A DNA stretch of 64,000 nt from RH-AL1 sp965277735 (GCA_965277735.1 CBDIDO010000001.1:620001-684000), one strand, 5' to 3'. Shown: positions 53,234 through 63,137, counted from the first letter of the stretch. A program made the numbers and translations. The notes: generated from the letters alone by a model not told the origin.

Positions 53234-54208
53234 ATGACGCAGACCGACACCACCCAGCGCCCGCCCGGGCGCGGCCGTATCTATTCCTCGATCGTCGACA
53301 CGATCGGCGACACGCCGATGGTGCGCCTCGACAAGATCGCCAAGGCCAAGGGCGTCAAGGCGCACCTCGTCGCCAAGCTCGAGTTCTTCAACCCGATCGC
53401 GAGCGTCAAGGATCGCATCGGCGTCGCGATGATCGAGGCGATGGAGCAGGCCGGCAAGATCACCCCCGGCAAGACCACACTCGTCGAGCCGACCTCCGGC
53501 AACACCGGCATCGCGCTCGCCTTCGTTGCCGCCGCGCGCGGCTACAAGCTGATCCTCGTGATGCCGGAGAGCATGTCGATCGAGCGGCGCAAGATGCTGC
53601 AGCTGCTCGGCGCCGAGCTCGTGCTGACGCCGGCGCCGCAGGGCATGAAGGGCGCGATCGCCAAGGCGAACGAGATGATCGAGTCGACGCCCGATTCGGT
53701 GATGCCGCAGCAGTTCGAGAACCCGGCCAACCCCGATATCCACCGCCGCACCACGGCTGAGGAGATCTGGAACGACACGCATGGCGAGATCGACGCCTTC
53801 ATCGCCGGCGTCGGCACCGGCGGCACGATCACCGGCGTCGGCGAGGTGCTGAAGCCGCGCCGGCCGGGCTTGAAGATCATCGCGGTCGAGCCCGAGGATT
53901 CGCCGGTCCTGTCGGGCGGCAAGCCCGGCCTGCACAAGATCCAGGGCCTCGGCGCCGGCTTCGTGCCGCCGATCCTCGACACCGAGATCATCGACGAGAT
54001 CATCACCGTCGGGAACCAAGCCTCCTTCGAGCATGCGCGTCTGCTCGCCAAGCTGGAGGGCATCCCGGGCGGCATCTCGTCCGGCGCCGCGCTCGCCGCG
54101 GCGATCGAGGTCGGGCTCCGGCCGGAATTCGAGGGAAAGACGATTGTATTGATCATACCGTCGTTTGCCGAACGCTACCTCTCGACAGCGCTGTTCGACG
54201 GGTTATGA
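53234..54208 (+). CDS. cysK: Cysteine synthase A
   Basis: 324 residues from the ATG at 53234 (GGGAG upstream). PLP-binding Lys in NPIASVKDRIG, substrate loop PTSGNTGIALAFVAAARG and phosphate loop GTGGTITGVGEVL. It makes cysteine from O-acetylserine and sulfide. Divergent from dnaX. Ends TALFDGL. Confidence 0.95.
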   Translation: MTQTDTTQRPPGRGRIYSSIVDTIGDTPMVRLDKIAKAKGVKAHLVAKLEFFNPIASVKDRIGVAMIEAMEQAGKITPGKTTLVEPTSGNTGIALAFVAAARGYKLILVMPESMSIERRKMLQLLGAELVLTPAPQGMKGAIAKANEMIESTPDSVMPQQFENPANPDIHRRTTAEEIWNDTHGEIDAFIAGVGTGGTITGVGEVLKPRRPGLKIIAVEPEDSPVLSGGKPGLHKIQGLGAGFVPPILDTEIIDEIITVGNQASFEHARLLAKLEGIPGGISSGAALAAAIEVGLRPEFEGKTIVLIIPSFAERYLSTALFDGL

Positions 54209-54296
54209 TCCCAGACTGCTTCGGTCGGCGGAACCGGGTGGGGAACTTGGCGTTCCGCCGAAAGAAGTGAGCGACTGCGCGAGCGGGGGACCTGGG

Positions 54297-54422
54297 ATGC
54301 AACAGATGATGTGGGCCATAATCGCCTTCTGCGTCGTGTTCGGTGCGGCCGCTTCCATGGTGATGGCCGAGCGACGCCAGGCGCAGCTCGTCCCGGTCCG
54401 GATCAAGCGCACCCGTCGCTGA
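54297..54422 (+). CDS. Small single-pass membrane protein
   Basis: A 41-residue frame with a purine-rich GGGGGA site before the ATG: membrane helix MMWAIIAFCVVFGAAASMVM, then a basic tail (QLVPVRIKRTRR). A terminator follows 32 bp later, supporting transcription. No family recognised. Confidence 0.5.
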   Translation: MQQMMWAIIAFCVVFGAAASMVMAERRQAQLVPVRIKRTRR

Positions 54423-54453
54423 AGCCACCACCCTTGCTTTGATCGTCTTCGAA

Positions 54454-54482
54454 GGCGTCGGCGCCAGCCGTCGCCTTTTTTT
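54454..54482 (+). terminator. Rho-independent terminator
   Basis: GGCGTCGGC (54454-54462) and GCCGTCGCC (54467-54475) pair with one mismatch, then seven T. It would end the cysK / small-protein transcript. Confidence 0.85.
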
Positions 54483-54580
54483 GTGCGCGCGGCCGAGCGG
54501 CCGCGCTCCTTGACCCCATCCTTGACCCAAGCCGACGCCGGGTGGCATAGGCGCGCACCTTCCTCCTCGGGACCCCGCTC

Positions 54581-55582
54581 ATGCCGTCGACCCGCACCGA
54601 CATCCTCGCCCTCGGCAACGCCATCGTCGACGTGATCGCGCAGACGCCGGCGGACTTCATCGCCACCCACAAGCTCACCAAGGGCGCGATGACGCTGATC
54701 GACGAGGCGCCGGCGGAGACGCTCTACGCCGCGATGGGCGACACGCAGACCGTGTCGGGCGGCTCGGCCGCCAATACCGTGATCGGCGCGGCGAACTTCG
54801 GCTGCACGGCTTGCTTCCTCGGCAAGGTCCGCGACGACGAGCTGGGCGCCCTCTTCAAGGCCGACATCGAGCGCGCCGGCGTCGCCTTCCCAGTCGCGCA
54901 TGCGACCGACGGGCCGACCACCGCGCGCTGCCTCATCATGGTGACACCGGACGGCGATCGCACCATGAATACCTTCCTCGGCGCCTGCCAGGATCTCTCC
55001 GAGGCCGACGTCGATCCCGCGACCGTGGCCGCCTCGAAATACGTCTATCTCGAGGGCTACCTGTGGGATCCGCCGCACGCCAAGAAGGCGTTCGTCAAGG
55101 CGGCCGAGATCGCGCATGCCGGCGAGGGCCGCGTCGCGCTGAGCCTGTCCGACGCGTTCTGCGTCGGCCGCTACCGCGCCGAGTTCCTGGACCTCATCCG
55201 CTCCGGGAAAGTCGACATCCTGTTCGCCAACGAATCCGAGCTGGCGAGCCTCTACGAGGAGCCCGATTTCGACGCGGCGATCACGCAGCTCGGCAATGAA
55301 GGCATCCTCGCTGCCGTGACGCGCGGCGCGCACGGCTGCGTCGTCGTCTCGCCGGAGGGCCGCCAGGGCGTGCCGGCCGCGCCGATCGACAAGCTCGTCG
55401 ACACGACGGGGGCGGGCGACCTGTTTGCGGCAGGCTTCGTCACCGGGTTGGTCCGTGGGCTCGACCACGCGACGTGCGCGAGGTTGGGCAGCTTGGCGGC
55501 GGCGGAGATCATCCAGCACATCGGCGCGCGGCCGAAGGTGGACCTGCGCAAGCTAGCGGCGTCCGAGGGCATCGTGGTTTGA
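54581..55582 (+). CDS. PfkB-family kinase, adenosine kinase-like
   Basis: 333 residues. GNAIVDVIA at the N-terminus, the Gly-rich SGGSAANTV (about 60-68) and the anion hole/catalytic base motif DTTGAGDLFAAGF (about 270-282) define PfkB kinases. Sequence pattern agrees with proteobacterial adenosine kinases, but ribokinase- or fructokinase-like activity cannot be excluded. Confidence 0.9.
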   Translation: MPSTRTDILALGNAIVDVIAQTPADFIATHKLTKGAMTLIDEAPAETLYAAMGDTQTVSGGSAANTVIGAANFGCTACFLGKVRDDELGALFKADIERAGVAFPVAHATDGPTTARCLIMVTPDGDRTMNTFLGACQDLSEADVDPATVAASKYVYLEGYLWDPPHAKKAFVKAAEIAHAGEGRVALSLSDAFCVGRYRAEFLDLIRSGKVDILFANESELASLYEEPDFDAAITQLGNEGILAAVTRGAHGCVVVSPEGRQGVPAAPIDKLVDTTGAGDLFAAGFVTGLVRGLDHATCARLGSLAAAEIIQHIGARPKVDLRKLAASEGIVV

Positions 55583-55598
55583 GGGCGGCCGGCTAGTT

Positions 55599-56891
55599 CT
55601 AGCTGGTCGAGCCGAGTTTCGTGTAAGCCGCGTTCTTCACAAACGCATACCCCGCCGCCCCCACCAGCGACGCGACCGCCGCCACCACGAAGGCCAGATC
55701 GAACGACCCCGTCCGCCCGACGATGATCCCCGTCACCAGCGGCGCCAGACCGCCGCCGATCGACCCGCCGACGTTCTGCACGGCCTCGAGCGTCGCGACG
55801 AGATGCGGCGGGGTCAACGTGGCGCCGAGCGCCCAGGAGCAGGAGCCGGCGCCGTAGGCGAAGAACATCGCGGCCGACATCACGGCGAGCGAGATGGAGG
55901 TGTCGGCGATGAACGGGGCCACGGCGGTGAGAGCGCCGGCGATCGCCAAGCCGATGGCGGTCGGCCATTTGCGCGAGTCGATCGGGTCGATGTCGCGCCG
56001 CGCCAGCCAGTCCGACAGGTAGCCGCCGCCGACACCGCCGAAGAAGCCGGCGAATTGCGGCAGCGCGGCCAGGATGCCGGTCTGCGCCGTCGAGACCTGG
56101 CGGACGCGCTCGAGGTAGTCGGGCAGCCAGGCGACGTAGAGCCAGGAGACGTAGACCAGCCCGAACAGGCCGACCATCATCGCCCAGGTGGTAGGGATGG
56201 CGAACAGCTCGCCCCATAGCTTGGGGCCGGCGACGGCGGTGCTTTCCATGTCGCCGGCGTGGATCGCGTCGATGTCGGCCTGCGGCACGTCCGCCTGCTC
56301 GGGATCGCGGTAGAAGGCCCACCACGCGGCGGCGACGACGAGCCCGAGCGCGCCCATCACGATGAACATCGTGCGCCAGCCGAAGGCCAGCATGATCGCG
56401 GTGAGCAGCGGCGGCGCGATCGCCGGCCCGAGCGAGGAGGCGGCGTTGAACAGCCCCAGCGGCACGCCGCGGTCCTTGATCGGGAACCAGTTCACCGAGG
56501 CACGCGCGCCGGCGGTGAACATCGGCGACTCGCCGGCGCCCAGGCCCGCGCGGGCAAACAGGAACTGGTTGAAGCTCTGCACCGTGCCGGAGATCATCTG
56601 CGCGATCGACCAGAACACCATGCCGGCGGTCAGCATGATGTGCGGGCCGATGCGGTCGGTGATCGCGCCGATCGGCAGCTGGAAGACGGCGTAGGCCCAG
56701 GCGAAGGCGGACAGCAGCGCGCCCATCTGCCAGGGCGCGAAATGCATCTCGTCGGCGATCGTGTGGTTGGCGACGGCCAGCGTCGAGCGGTCGACGTAAT
56801 TGACCACGCCGGCCGCGACAAGCAGCGCGATCATGATCCATTGGCGCCGGCGCGTCTTGGCCGACAGGCGGTGGGTGACCGGGGCGTCCAC
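55599..56891 (-). CDS. MFS transporter, anion:cation symporter (ACS) type
   Basis: 430 residues, about twelve membrane helices. NYVDRSTLAVANHTI in the first helix region and GAITDRIGPHIMLT (motif A) are typical of the ACS family that takes up sugar acids such as galactonate, glucarate or hexuronates. NWFPIKDRGVPLGLFNAASS is also conserved. No sugar-acid catabolic genes are adjacent, so the substrate stays open. Confidence 0.87.
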   Translation of the reverse strand: MDAPVTHRLSAKTRRRQWIMIALLVAAGVVNYVDRSTLAVANHTIADEMHFAPWQMGALLSAFAWAYAVFQLPIGAITDRIGPHIMLTAGMVFWSIAQMISGTVQSFNQFLFARAGLGAGESPMFTAGARASVNWFPIKDRGVPLGLFNAASSLGPAIAPPLLTAIMLAFGWRTMFIVMGALGLVVAAAWWAFYRDPEQADVPQADIDAIHAGDMESTAVAGPKLWGELFAIPTTWAMMVGLFGLVYVSWLYVAWLPDYLERVRQVSTAQTGILAALPQFAGFFGGVGGGYLSDWLARRDIDPIDSRKWPTAIGLAIAGALTAVAPFIADTSISLAVMSAAMFFAYGAGSCSWALGATLTPPHLVATLEAVQNVGGSIGGGLAPLVTGIIVGRTGSFDLAFVVAAVASLVGAAGYAFVKNAAYTKLGSTS

Positions 56892-56968
56892 TCAGCTGGC
56901 CCGCGCCGGCATTGCGAGCGCAGCGAAGCAACCCAGGGGCGGCAGGGGGAAACCCGCGAGGTTGAATC

Positions 56969-57403
56969 TCATGCGCGCCGCGTCGGCAGGGCGACCGCGT
57001 CGTCGCGCCAGGCGAGCACGAAGAACACCAGCAGGCCCGCATGGAAGCACGCCGCGCCCAGTGCGATCGCGTCGAGCGACCAGATCAACCCCGGCGCCAA
57101 CGCCATCGCCGCGAGCGCCACGCCGTAGCCGAGCGCGAGCCGGTCGGAGGCCGGGCGGCGCAAGCGCCATTGCGTGAGGCCGAGCGCGCCAAGCACCATC
57201 GCGCCCTTCACCAAGGCCATGAAGCGCAGCAGGAAGACGAGCTGCCATTCCATCCCCTCGCTCCCCGATCCGGCCCAGCGCCCGGCCCAGCGCCCGGCGA
57301 CGAAGCCGCCCAGGCCGGCCGCGCCGACGGCGGCATAGAGCAGGGCCGCGCGAGACAGGCGCGCAGCGGCGGGGCGGGCGTGGGAGACGGAGAGATCGGA
57401 CAT
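56969..57403 (-). CDS. Hypothetical membrane protein
   Basis: 144 residues from the ATG at 57403, with GGAGG eight bases upstream. Four hydrophobic helices (about 18-37, 52-70, 82-100, 105-125) and conserved Trp/Arg turns. It lies 77 bp upstream of the MFS gene on the same strand. I do not recognise the family. Confidence 0.65.
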   Translation of the reverse strand: MSDLSVSHARPAAARLSRAALLYAAVGAAGLGGFVAGRWAGRWAGSGSEGMEWQLVFLLRFMALVKGAMVLGALGLTQWRLRRPASDRLALGYGVALAAMALAPGLIWSLDAIALGAACFHAGLLVFFVLAWRDDAVALPTRRA

Positions 57404-57496
57404 GGCGCACCTCCGAGGCTGGCGCGAGGCTAGCCCAGATCGTGGACGCCCTCCAGTGGCTCGACGCCGTCCCGCCCTGCGGCTAAGACGCGAGGT

Positions 57497-58423
57497 ATGC
57501 GCATCCTCATCCTCGGCGCCGGGGCGATCGGCGGTTATTATGGCGGCAGGCTGGCCGCGGCTGGGCGCGACGTCACCTTCCTGGTGCGGCCGGCCCGCGC
57601 GGCGATCCTCGCCGCAAAGGAGCTCGCCATCGCGAGCCCAAACGGCGACGTGACGGTGAAGGCCAAGACCGTCACCCGCGACACACTCGCGGACCCCTTC
57701 GATCTCGTGATCCTCGGCTGCAAGGCCTACGATCTGGCCGACGCGATCGAGGCGGTGCGTCCCGCCGTCGGACCCGACACCACCGTCCTGCCGCTGCTCA
57801 ACGGCCTGGCGCATCTCGAGACGCTCGATGCGGCGTTCGGGGCCGGGCGGGTGATCAGCGGCGCCGCGCATATCTCGGTCACGCTGGCGAAGGACGGCAC
57901 GATCCGCCATTTCGCCAAGCTCGACTCGCTGACTTTCGGCGAGCGCGCCGGCGGCAGGAGCGCACGCTGCGACGCGATCGCATCCGCCTTCGCCGGTGCC
58001 GGCTTCAAGAGCGTGCCGAGCGACAACGTCATGCAGGTGATGTGGGAGAAGTTCGCCCTCATCACCGCCGCCTCGGCCCTCACGGGCGCGATGCGCGCGC
58101 CGATCGGCGCCATCGTCGCCGCCCGCGACGGCTTGGCGCTGTCGCGCGAGATGATCGCCGAATGCGAGGCGGTCGCGGCGGCGGCGGGCGTGCCCGTGCG
58201 CCCGCAGGCGCATACGCTGACGACGGGCCTGCTCACGTCGGCGGGCTCGCCGTTCACGGCGTCGATGCTGCGCGACATCGAAGGCGGCGCCGAGATCGAG
58301 TGCGAGCACCTTCAGGGCGACATGATCCGCCGCGCCGAAGCGCTCGGCGTGCCGACGCCGCTGCTGGTCATGGCCTATTGCCATTTGCAGGCCTATCGGA
58401 ACCGCAGGGCTGAAGGGACATGA
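57497..58423 (+). CDS. Ketopantoate reductase-family protein
   Basis: 308 residues. NADPH-binding GAGAIGGYYGGRLAAAG at the N-terminus, LGCKAYDLADAI, and the ApbA C-terminal domain with the catalytic Lys in MWEKFALITAA. It may make pantoate for coenzyme A, but paralogues in this family act on other 2-oxo acids, so panE is not assigned. Confidence 0.88.
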   Translation: MRILILGAGAIGGYYGGRLAAAGRDVTFLVRPARAAILAAKELAIASPNGDVTVKAKTVTRDTLADPFDLVILGCKAYDLADAIEAVRPAVGPDTTVLPLLNGLAHLETLDAAFGAGRVISGAAHISVTLAKDGTIRHFAKLDSLTFGERAGGRSARCDAIASAFAGAGFKSVPSDNVMQVMWEKFALITAASALTGAMRAPIGAIVAARDGLALSREMIAECEAVAAAAGVPVRPQAHTLTTGLLTSAGSPFTASMLRDIEGGAEIECEHLQGDMIRRAEALGVPTPLLVMAYCHLQAYRNRRAEGT

Positions 58424-58430
58424 CGCCGTG

Positions 58431-59057
58431 ATGCGGCTGATCAGCGCCAAGCCGTCGCCGTATGCGCGAAAGGTGCGCATCGCGCTCGCCGAAAAGGACA
58501 TCCCCTTCGAGCTGACGACCGAGGTGCCGTGGGATGGCGACACAAGTTTGCCGACCTACAACCCGCTCGAGAAGCTGCCGGTGCTCATTCCCGAGGACGA
58601 GGAGCCTGTGTACGAGTCGCGCTTCATCCTGGAATGGCTGGAAGTGCGCCATCCGCGTCCGTCGCTGCTTCCCGTGGACGCTGATGCCATCCTGGAGGCG
58701 CGGCGGATCGAGGTCATCGCCGACGGTATCTGCGATGCGACGGTGCTCATCTTCTTCGAGCGGCAACGGCACCGGCCGAGTGCCCCGTGGCTGGCGCGGC
58801 AGCGGCGCAAGATCGACGGGGGCGTCGCCGCGCTCGCGACGCGCTGTGCAGGGCGGCGCTTCGCGATCGGCGATGCGTTCGGCCTCGCCGATATCGCCGC
58901 CGGGTGCGCTCTCGGCTATCTCGCGGTGCGCTTCCCCGAGAAGGACTGGCGTGCCGAGCATCCCGAGCTCGCGACCTATGCCAAAGGACTCTTCGCGCGA
59001 CCTTCCTTTGCGACGACCGAGCCCACGCCTCAGACGATCCGCGACATGGTCGTTTGA
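58431..59057 (+). CDS. Glutathione S-transferase family protein
   Basis: 208 residues from the ATG at 58431 (a GTG three bases upstream is possible). Thioredoxin-fold N-terminus SPYARKVRIALAEKDIPFEL, then EKLPVLIPEDEEPVYESRF and an all-helical C-terminal domain with FAIGDAFGLADIAAG. It lacks a catalytic Cys near the start and has Ser-Pro-Tyr. Starts 7 bp after the reductase gene, probably co-transcribed. Confidence 0.88.
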   Translation: MRLISAKPSPYARKVRIALAEKDIPFELTTEVPWDGDTSLPTYNPLEKLPVLIPEDEEPVYESRFILEWLEVRHPRPSLLPVDADAILEARRIEVIADGICDATVLIFFERQRHRPSAPWLARQRRKIDGGVAALATRCAGRRFAIGDAFGLADIAAGCALGYLAVRFPEKDWRAEHPELATYAKGLFARPSFATTEPTPQTIRDMVV

Positions 59058-59151
59058 AGCGACGCATGCACGGGTCCCGGGCCAGCCGGTAGGGCGGCCT
59101 TAACCATTCCCTGATGTTCTCGCGGGACGAGCGGGCCTGCGGGAGAGATCG

Positions 59152-60651
59152 GTGAAAATCTACGACGCCTTCGTCATCGGCGCGGGCCCAGCCGGTCTCA
59201 CCACGGCCTACCAGCTCGCCAAGGCCGGCAGGAGCGTCCACGTCATCGAGCAGGATCCGACCTACGTCGGCGGCATCAGCCGGACGGTCGATTACAAGGG
59301 CTTCCTGTTCGATATCGGCGGCCACCGTTTCTTCTCGAAGTCCAAGGAGGTCGTCGACCTCTGGAACGAGATCCTGCCCGACGATTTCATCGACCGGCCG
59401 CGCCTGTCGCGCATCTATTACAAGGGCAAGTTCTACGCCTATCCGTTGAAGGCCTTCGAGGCGCTGCGCAATCTCGGCATCTTCGAGAGCGTCGCCTGCG
59501 TTGCGTCCTATGGCGTCGCGCGGATGTTCCCGATCCGCCGCCCGAAGACCTTCCACGGTTGGGTCCGCAACCAGTTCGGGGAGCGGCTCTTCTCCATCTT
59601 CTTCAAGACCTACACCGAGAAGGTGTGGGGCATGACCTGCGACGAGATCTCTGCCGACTGGGCGGCGCAGCGCATCAAGGGCCTGAGCCTGTCCGCCGCC
59701 GTCATCGACGGCCTGCGCCGCTCGCTGAAGCTCAAGGGCAAGACGGTCGGCGAAGGCGGCGCCAAGAGCCTGATCGAGAGCTTCCGCTATCCGCGTCGCG
59801 GGCCCGGCATGATGTGGGAGGCGGCGGCCGAGAAGCTGAAGGCGATGGGCGGCACGCTCGACATGGGCACGCGCCTCGAGAGCCTCGTCTACGACGAGGC
59901 GAGCCGGATCTGGACCGTGACCACGCTCGATGCGACGGGTGCGCCGAAGACCTTCAAGGCGCACGATGTGGTCTCGTCCGCGCCGATCCAGGAGCTCGCC
60001 GCGCGCCTGTCGCCGAAGCCGCTCTCGCTGTTCCACGCGCGCTCGCTGAAGTACCGCGACTTTCTCACCGTGGTCCTCATCGGCAAGCCGCAGAAGGAGC
60101 TGCCCGACAACTGGGTCTACATCCACGATCCGTCGGTGAAGGTCGGTCGCGTGCAGAATTTCCGCTCGTGGTCGCCGGACATGATCCCGGATGGTGTCTC
60201 GACGTGCCTCGGGCTCGAATATTTCTGCTTCGAGGGCGACGGCGTGTGGAACGCCGCCGACGAGGAGCTCGTCGCGCTCGGCAAGCGGGAGATCGCCAAG
60301 ATCGGGCTGATGGCGCCCGAGGACGTGTACGACGCCTGCGTGGTGCGCCAGGCCAAGGCCTATCCCGTCTACGACGAGACCTATGCCGAGAACGTCGCCG
60401 TCATCCGCCGCGAGATCGACCTGCGCTTCCCGAGCCTGCATCTCGTCGGGCGCAACGGCATGCACAAGTACAACAACCAGGACCACGCGATGATGACCGG
60501 CATGTTGACCGCGGCCAACATCGTCGCTGGCGAGAAGCTCTACGACACTTGGCAGGTCAACGAGGACGCCGAGTACGGCGAGGCCGGCCTCTCCGGTGCA
60601 CGCGAAGCCTTGGCAAGCGAGCGCCTGGTGCCGAAGCGGGTCGCTGCGTGA
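59152..60651 (+). CDS. FAD-dependent oxidoreductase, UDP-galactopyranose mutase-like
   Basis: 499 residues, GTG start. Rossmann motif VIGAGPAGLTTAYQLAKAG, then GGHRFFSKSKEVVDLWNEI and YYKGKFYAYPLKAFEAL, which recall UDP-galactopyranose mutase and the related NAD(P)/FAD amine-oxidase-like proteins of polysaccharide clusters. It would act on a sugar nucleotide or lipid-linked sugar. Its stop overlaps the next GTG (GTGA), tying it to gtrA and the polytopic gene. Confidence 0.85.
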   Translation: MKIYDAFVIGAGPAGLTTAYQLAKAGRSVHVIEQDPTYVGGISRTVDYKGFLFDIGGHRFFSKSKEVVDLWNEILPDDFIDRPRLSRIYYKGKFYAYPLKAFEALRNLGIFESVACVASYGVARMFPIRRPKTFHGWVRNQFGERLFSIFFKTYTEKVWGMTCDEISADWAAQRIKGLSLSAAVIDGLRRSLKLKGKTVGEGGAKSLIESFRYPRRGPGMMWEAAAEKLKAMGGTLDMGTRLESLVYDEASRIWTVTTLDATGAPKTFKAHDVVSSAPIQELAARLSPKPLSLFHARSLKYRDFLTVVLIGKPQKELPDNWVYIHDPSVKVGRVQNFRSWSPDMIPDGVSTCLGLEYFCFEGDGVWNAADEELVALGKREIAKIGLMAPEDVYDACVVRQAKAYPVYDETYAENVAVIRREIDLRFPSLHLVGRNGMHKYNNQDHAMMTGMLTAANIVAGEKLYDTWQVNEDAEYGEAGLSGAREALASERLVPKRVAA

Positions 60652-61112
60652 GTGCAGCGGTCGAGGTCGTAGCGGCGCCCCGGCTGGCGCTCGGCGCGGC
60701 GCTGGCGGCGCGCGCCCAGGTTTGGCGCGATCTCGTCCTCTACGGCTTGGCGAGTGCCGCGGCGCTTGCCGTCGACTGGTCGGTGCTCACGCTCCTCGTC
60801 GGTCGCGGCGTGCCTGCGGCGGCTGCGGCCGCGATCAGCTTCTCGCTGGGGATGGTCGTGACCTATGCCGCCAGCATCTGTTTCGTCTACGCTGATCGCC
60901 GGCAGGGCTCGAAGCTGCGCGAGCTCACCCTGTTCGTGCTGATCGGGCTGGTAGGGCTCGCCCTCAACGTGCTGCTGATCTGCGCCTTCGGCGCCCTCCT
61001 GGGCCTCCCCGCGCCGATCTCCAAGGCGCCGACGGCGGGGATCGTCTTCGTCTTCAATTTCGCGGCGCGGCGGGCGGTTCTGTTCGCCCGGCCGGGCGCC
61101 GCGCGACGATGA
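60648..61112 (+). CDS. GtrA-family membrane protein
   Basis: 154 residues with four membrane helices; GtrA pattern LVLYGLASAAALAVDWSVL, SFSLGMVVTYAASICFVYA and IVFVFNFAARRAVLF. GtrA-like proteins move polyprenyl-linked sugars across the inner membrane. Both ends overlap the neighbouring genes by four bases (GTGA and ATGA). Confidence 0.9.
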   Translation: MSAAVEVVAAPRLALGAALAARAQVWRDLVLYGLASAAALAVDWSVLTLLVGRGVPAAAAAAISFSLGMVVTYAASICFVYADRRQGSKLRELTLFVLIGLVGLALNVLLICAFGALLGLPAPISKAPTAGIVFVFNFAARRAVLFARPGAARR

Positions 61113-63085
61113 TGCTGGCGGCCGCCGCGGCCTCGCCGCCGGCGCGGTCGCAGAGCCTCGCGCGCGCCGTTCCGCCCCTCACGATCGCGTTGGTGGCGGC
61201 GCTCTTCGCGCTCTGCCACCCCTATGCCGGCCTCGTCGGCGATGCGACGATCTATGCGGTGCGCGCGCTCGCCGATCTCGATCCGGCAGGTCTCGGCCGC
61301 GATCCGGTGGTCGTACTCGACGGGCAGATGCATTTCAGCCTGTTCCCCTCGCTCTATCGTCCGCTCGTCGCCGCCTTGGGCGCATCGCAGGCGGCCCTGC
61401 TGGCGTCCGCGCTCGGGAGCGCGGCCTGGTTCGTCGCGCTCGCGGCGCTGGCGTACCGGCTTGCCCCCCCGCGCGTCGCCTGGGCGATGGTCGCCGTCGT
61501 CGCCGTGCTGCCGACGGGCTACGGGGATCACGGGTTTCCCTTCGGCATCGCCGAGACCTCGGCCACGCCGCGCCCCTTCGCGGAGGCCGCCGTCATGGCC
61601 GGCCTCGCGGCGCTGCTCGCCGGGCGCTGGACGCTGGCCGGGCTAACGCTCGCCGTCGCGGTGCTCGTGCATCCGATCATGGCCGAGGCGGGCGTCGGCG
61701 TCGCCGCTCTCGTGCTCCTGGCGAAGTTGCCGCGGCCTTACCGCATCGGCGCGCTGGCCGCGGCTGCGGCGCTTGGCGTCGCGGCGCTCGTCGCAGGCCT
61801 CGCCGGCGCGCCGCTGCTCGATCGCCTCGTCACGCGCCCCGATCCTGCATGGCTGGACGTGCTGCGCACGCGCAGCCCGTTCCTCTTTCCGGCACTCTGG
61901 ACGAGCGATTCGTTCAGCCCCCTGCTCGCCCAGGTCGGCACGATCGTCGTCGCGGCCCATCGCGCGGCGCCGGCGCAGCGCCGCCTCCTGCTCGCGGTGC
62001 CGGTCGTCGCCGCCCTCGGTCTCGCCGTCGCCGCCGCGACGTCCATCTTGCCGTTGTTGCTCGTCATCCAGGCGCAGGTCTGGCGTGCGGTGTGGCTGAT
62101 CGCCGTGCTCGGCGGCTGCGCGCTGGCGGCCTGCATCTCGGCTCTATGGGCCGGCGGCCCACGCGGCCGCATCACGCTCGCCGCGCTGCTTCTCGCCTGG
62201 CTCTTCCAGCCGCTGCCGGCGTTGGTGCTGGCGAGCGTCGGCTTCGCCGTATTGCTGGACTACGGCACCCTCGGCGCGCGCCTGCGGCTCGACGCCCGGC
62301 ACGCCACGGCCGCTCTTGTCCTCGTCGCGGTCGCCGCCGTTTGGTGGGCGAGCGGTCCGGTGCTCGGCTACCTCGATTACCTGCGTCAGCTGCCGTCCGA
62401 CCAGACGATCTCGCTGCTCACCCCGCTCCACAACGACCTGCAGAGCCTCCCCCTGCTCGCACTGGTCGCCGTGGCGTTGGTAGCGCCGGCCTCGCTGTTT
62501 GACCGCTCCTCCTGGGTGCCGATCCTCGTCGTGGCCTGTCTGCTGCTCGTCGGGCTCGATCTTCGCCTCTGGGACCAGCGGGACACCGCGCACGCCTACC
62601 TCGAGAGCCCGAGGTCGCCGCCCGGCTTCGCCGCGCTTGCCAAGGGGCGCAAGCCCGACGTCCTCTGGCTCGACGACGAGGTGGACGCGTGGTTCGCGCT
62701 GGGGCGCCCGCAATATTTCTCGCCGCAACAGGGTGTCAGTATCGTCTTTTCGCACCCGCTCGCCTCCCTCTGGGAAGAACGCGCGGGCGGTCTCGTGGCG
62801 CTCGGGCTCCAGCCACGCAGCGTGATGACGCCTTGGAAGCCTGCTGCCGACGACGACCGGATCCACATCACGCAAGACGCGATCGACGCGTTTTGCGCGC
62901 GCGCCGATGCGCCCGGCCTCGTCATTGTGCCGCAAGACGGAAGCGTGCCGGCCCTGCGCGGCATGGTGGTCTGGCGCTTGCCGGCCCCCCTCTACAGGCG
63001 TCATCCGCACATCTCGTTCGATGACCGCCAGCGGATTGACGGATTCGGCATTGTGCCTTGTGCGCCGGTCTTGCCTCGATACTAG
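61109..63085 (+). CDS. Large polytopic membrane protein, GT-C glycosyltransferase-like
   Basis: 658 residues with about eleven to thirteen membrane helices in the first 470 residues and a soluble C-terminal domain (about 485-658). The first loop has GDATIYAVRALADLDPAGLG and the helix-loop layout recalls GT-C enzymes that use polyprenyl-phosphate sugars, but I cannot name a family. Coupling to GtrA and a UGM-like enzyme supports transfer of a modified sugar to an outer glycan. Confidence 0.65.
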   Translation: MMLAAAAASPPARSQSLARAVPPLTIALVAALFALCHPYAGLVGDATIYAVRALADLDPAGLGRDPVVVLDGQMHFSLFPSLYRPLVAALGASQAALLASALGSAAWFVALAALAYRLAPPRVAWAMVAVVAVLPTGYGDHGFPFGIAETSATPRPFAEAAVMAGLAALLAGRWTLAGLTLAVAVLVHPIMAEAGVGVAALVLLAKLPRPYRIGALAAAAALGVAALVAGLAGAPLLDRLVTRPDPAWLDVLRTRSPFLFPALWTSDSFSPLLAQVGTIVVAAHRAAPAQRRLLLAVPVVAALGLAVAAATSILPLLLVIQAQVWRAVWLIAVLGGCALAACISALWAGGPRGRITLAALLLAWLFQPLPALVLASVGFAVLLDYGTLGARLRLDARHATAALVLVAVAAVWWASGPVLGYLDYLRQLPSDQTISLLTPLHNDLQSLPLLALVAVALVAPASLFDRSSWVPILVVACLLLVGLDLRLWDQRDTAHAYLESPRSPPGFAALAKGRKPDVLWLDDEVDAWFALGRPQYFSPQQGVSIVFSHPLASLWEERAGGLVALGLQPRSVMTPWKPAADDDRIHITQDAIDAFCARADAPGLVIVPQDGSVPALRGMVVWRLPAPLYRRHPHISFDDRQRIDGFGIVPCAPVLPRY

Positions 63086-63137
63086 CCAAAACTGGGTCTA
63101 GTATCGTTAGAGCTGACGAGACGGCCGGGACCTGGGC

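Noticed and set aside
52102..53760. 552-codon plus-strand frame opposite dnaX
   Set aside because: Antisense shadow of dnaX running into cysK in the wrong frame; no motifs.
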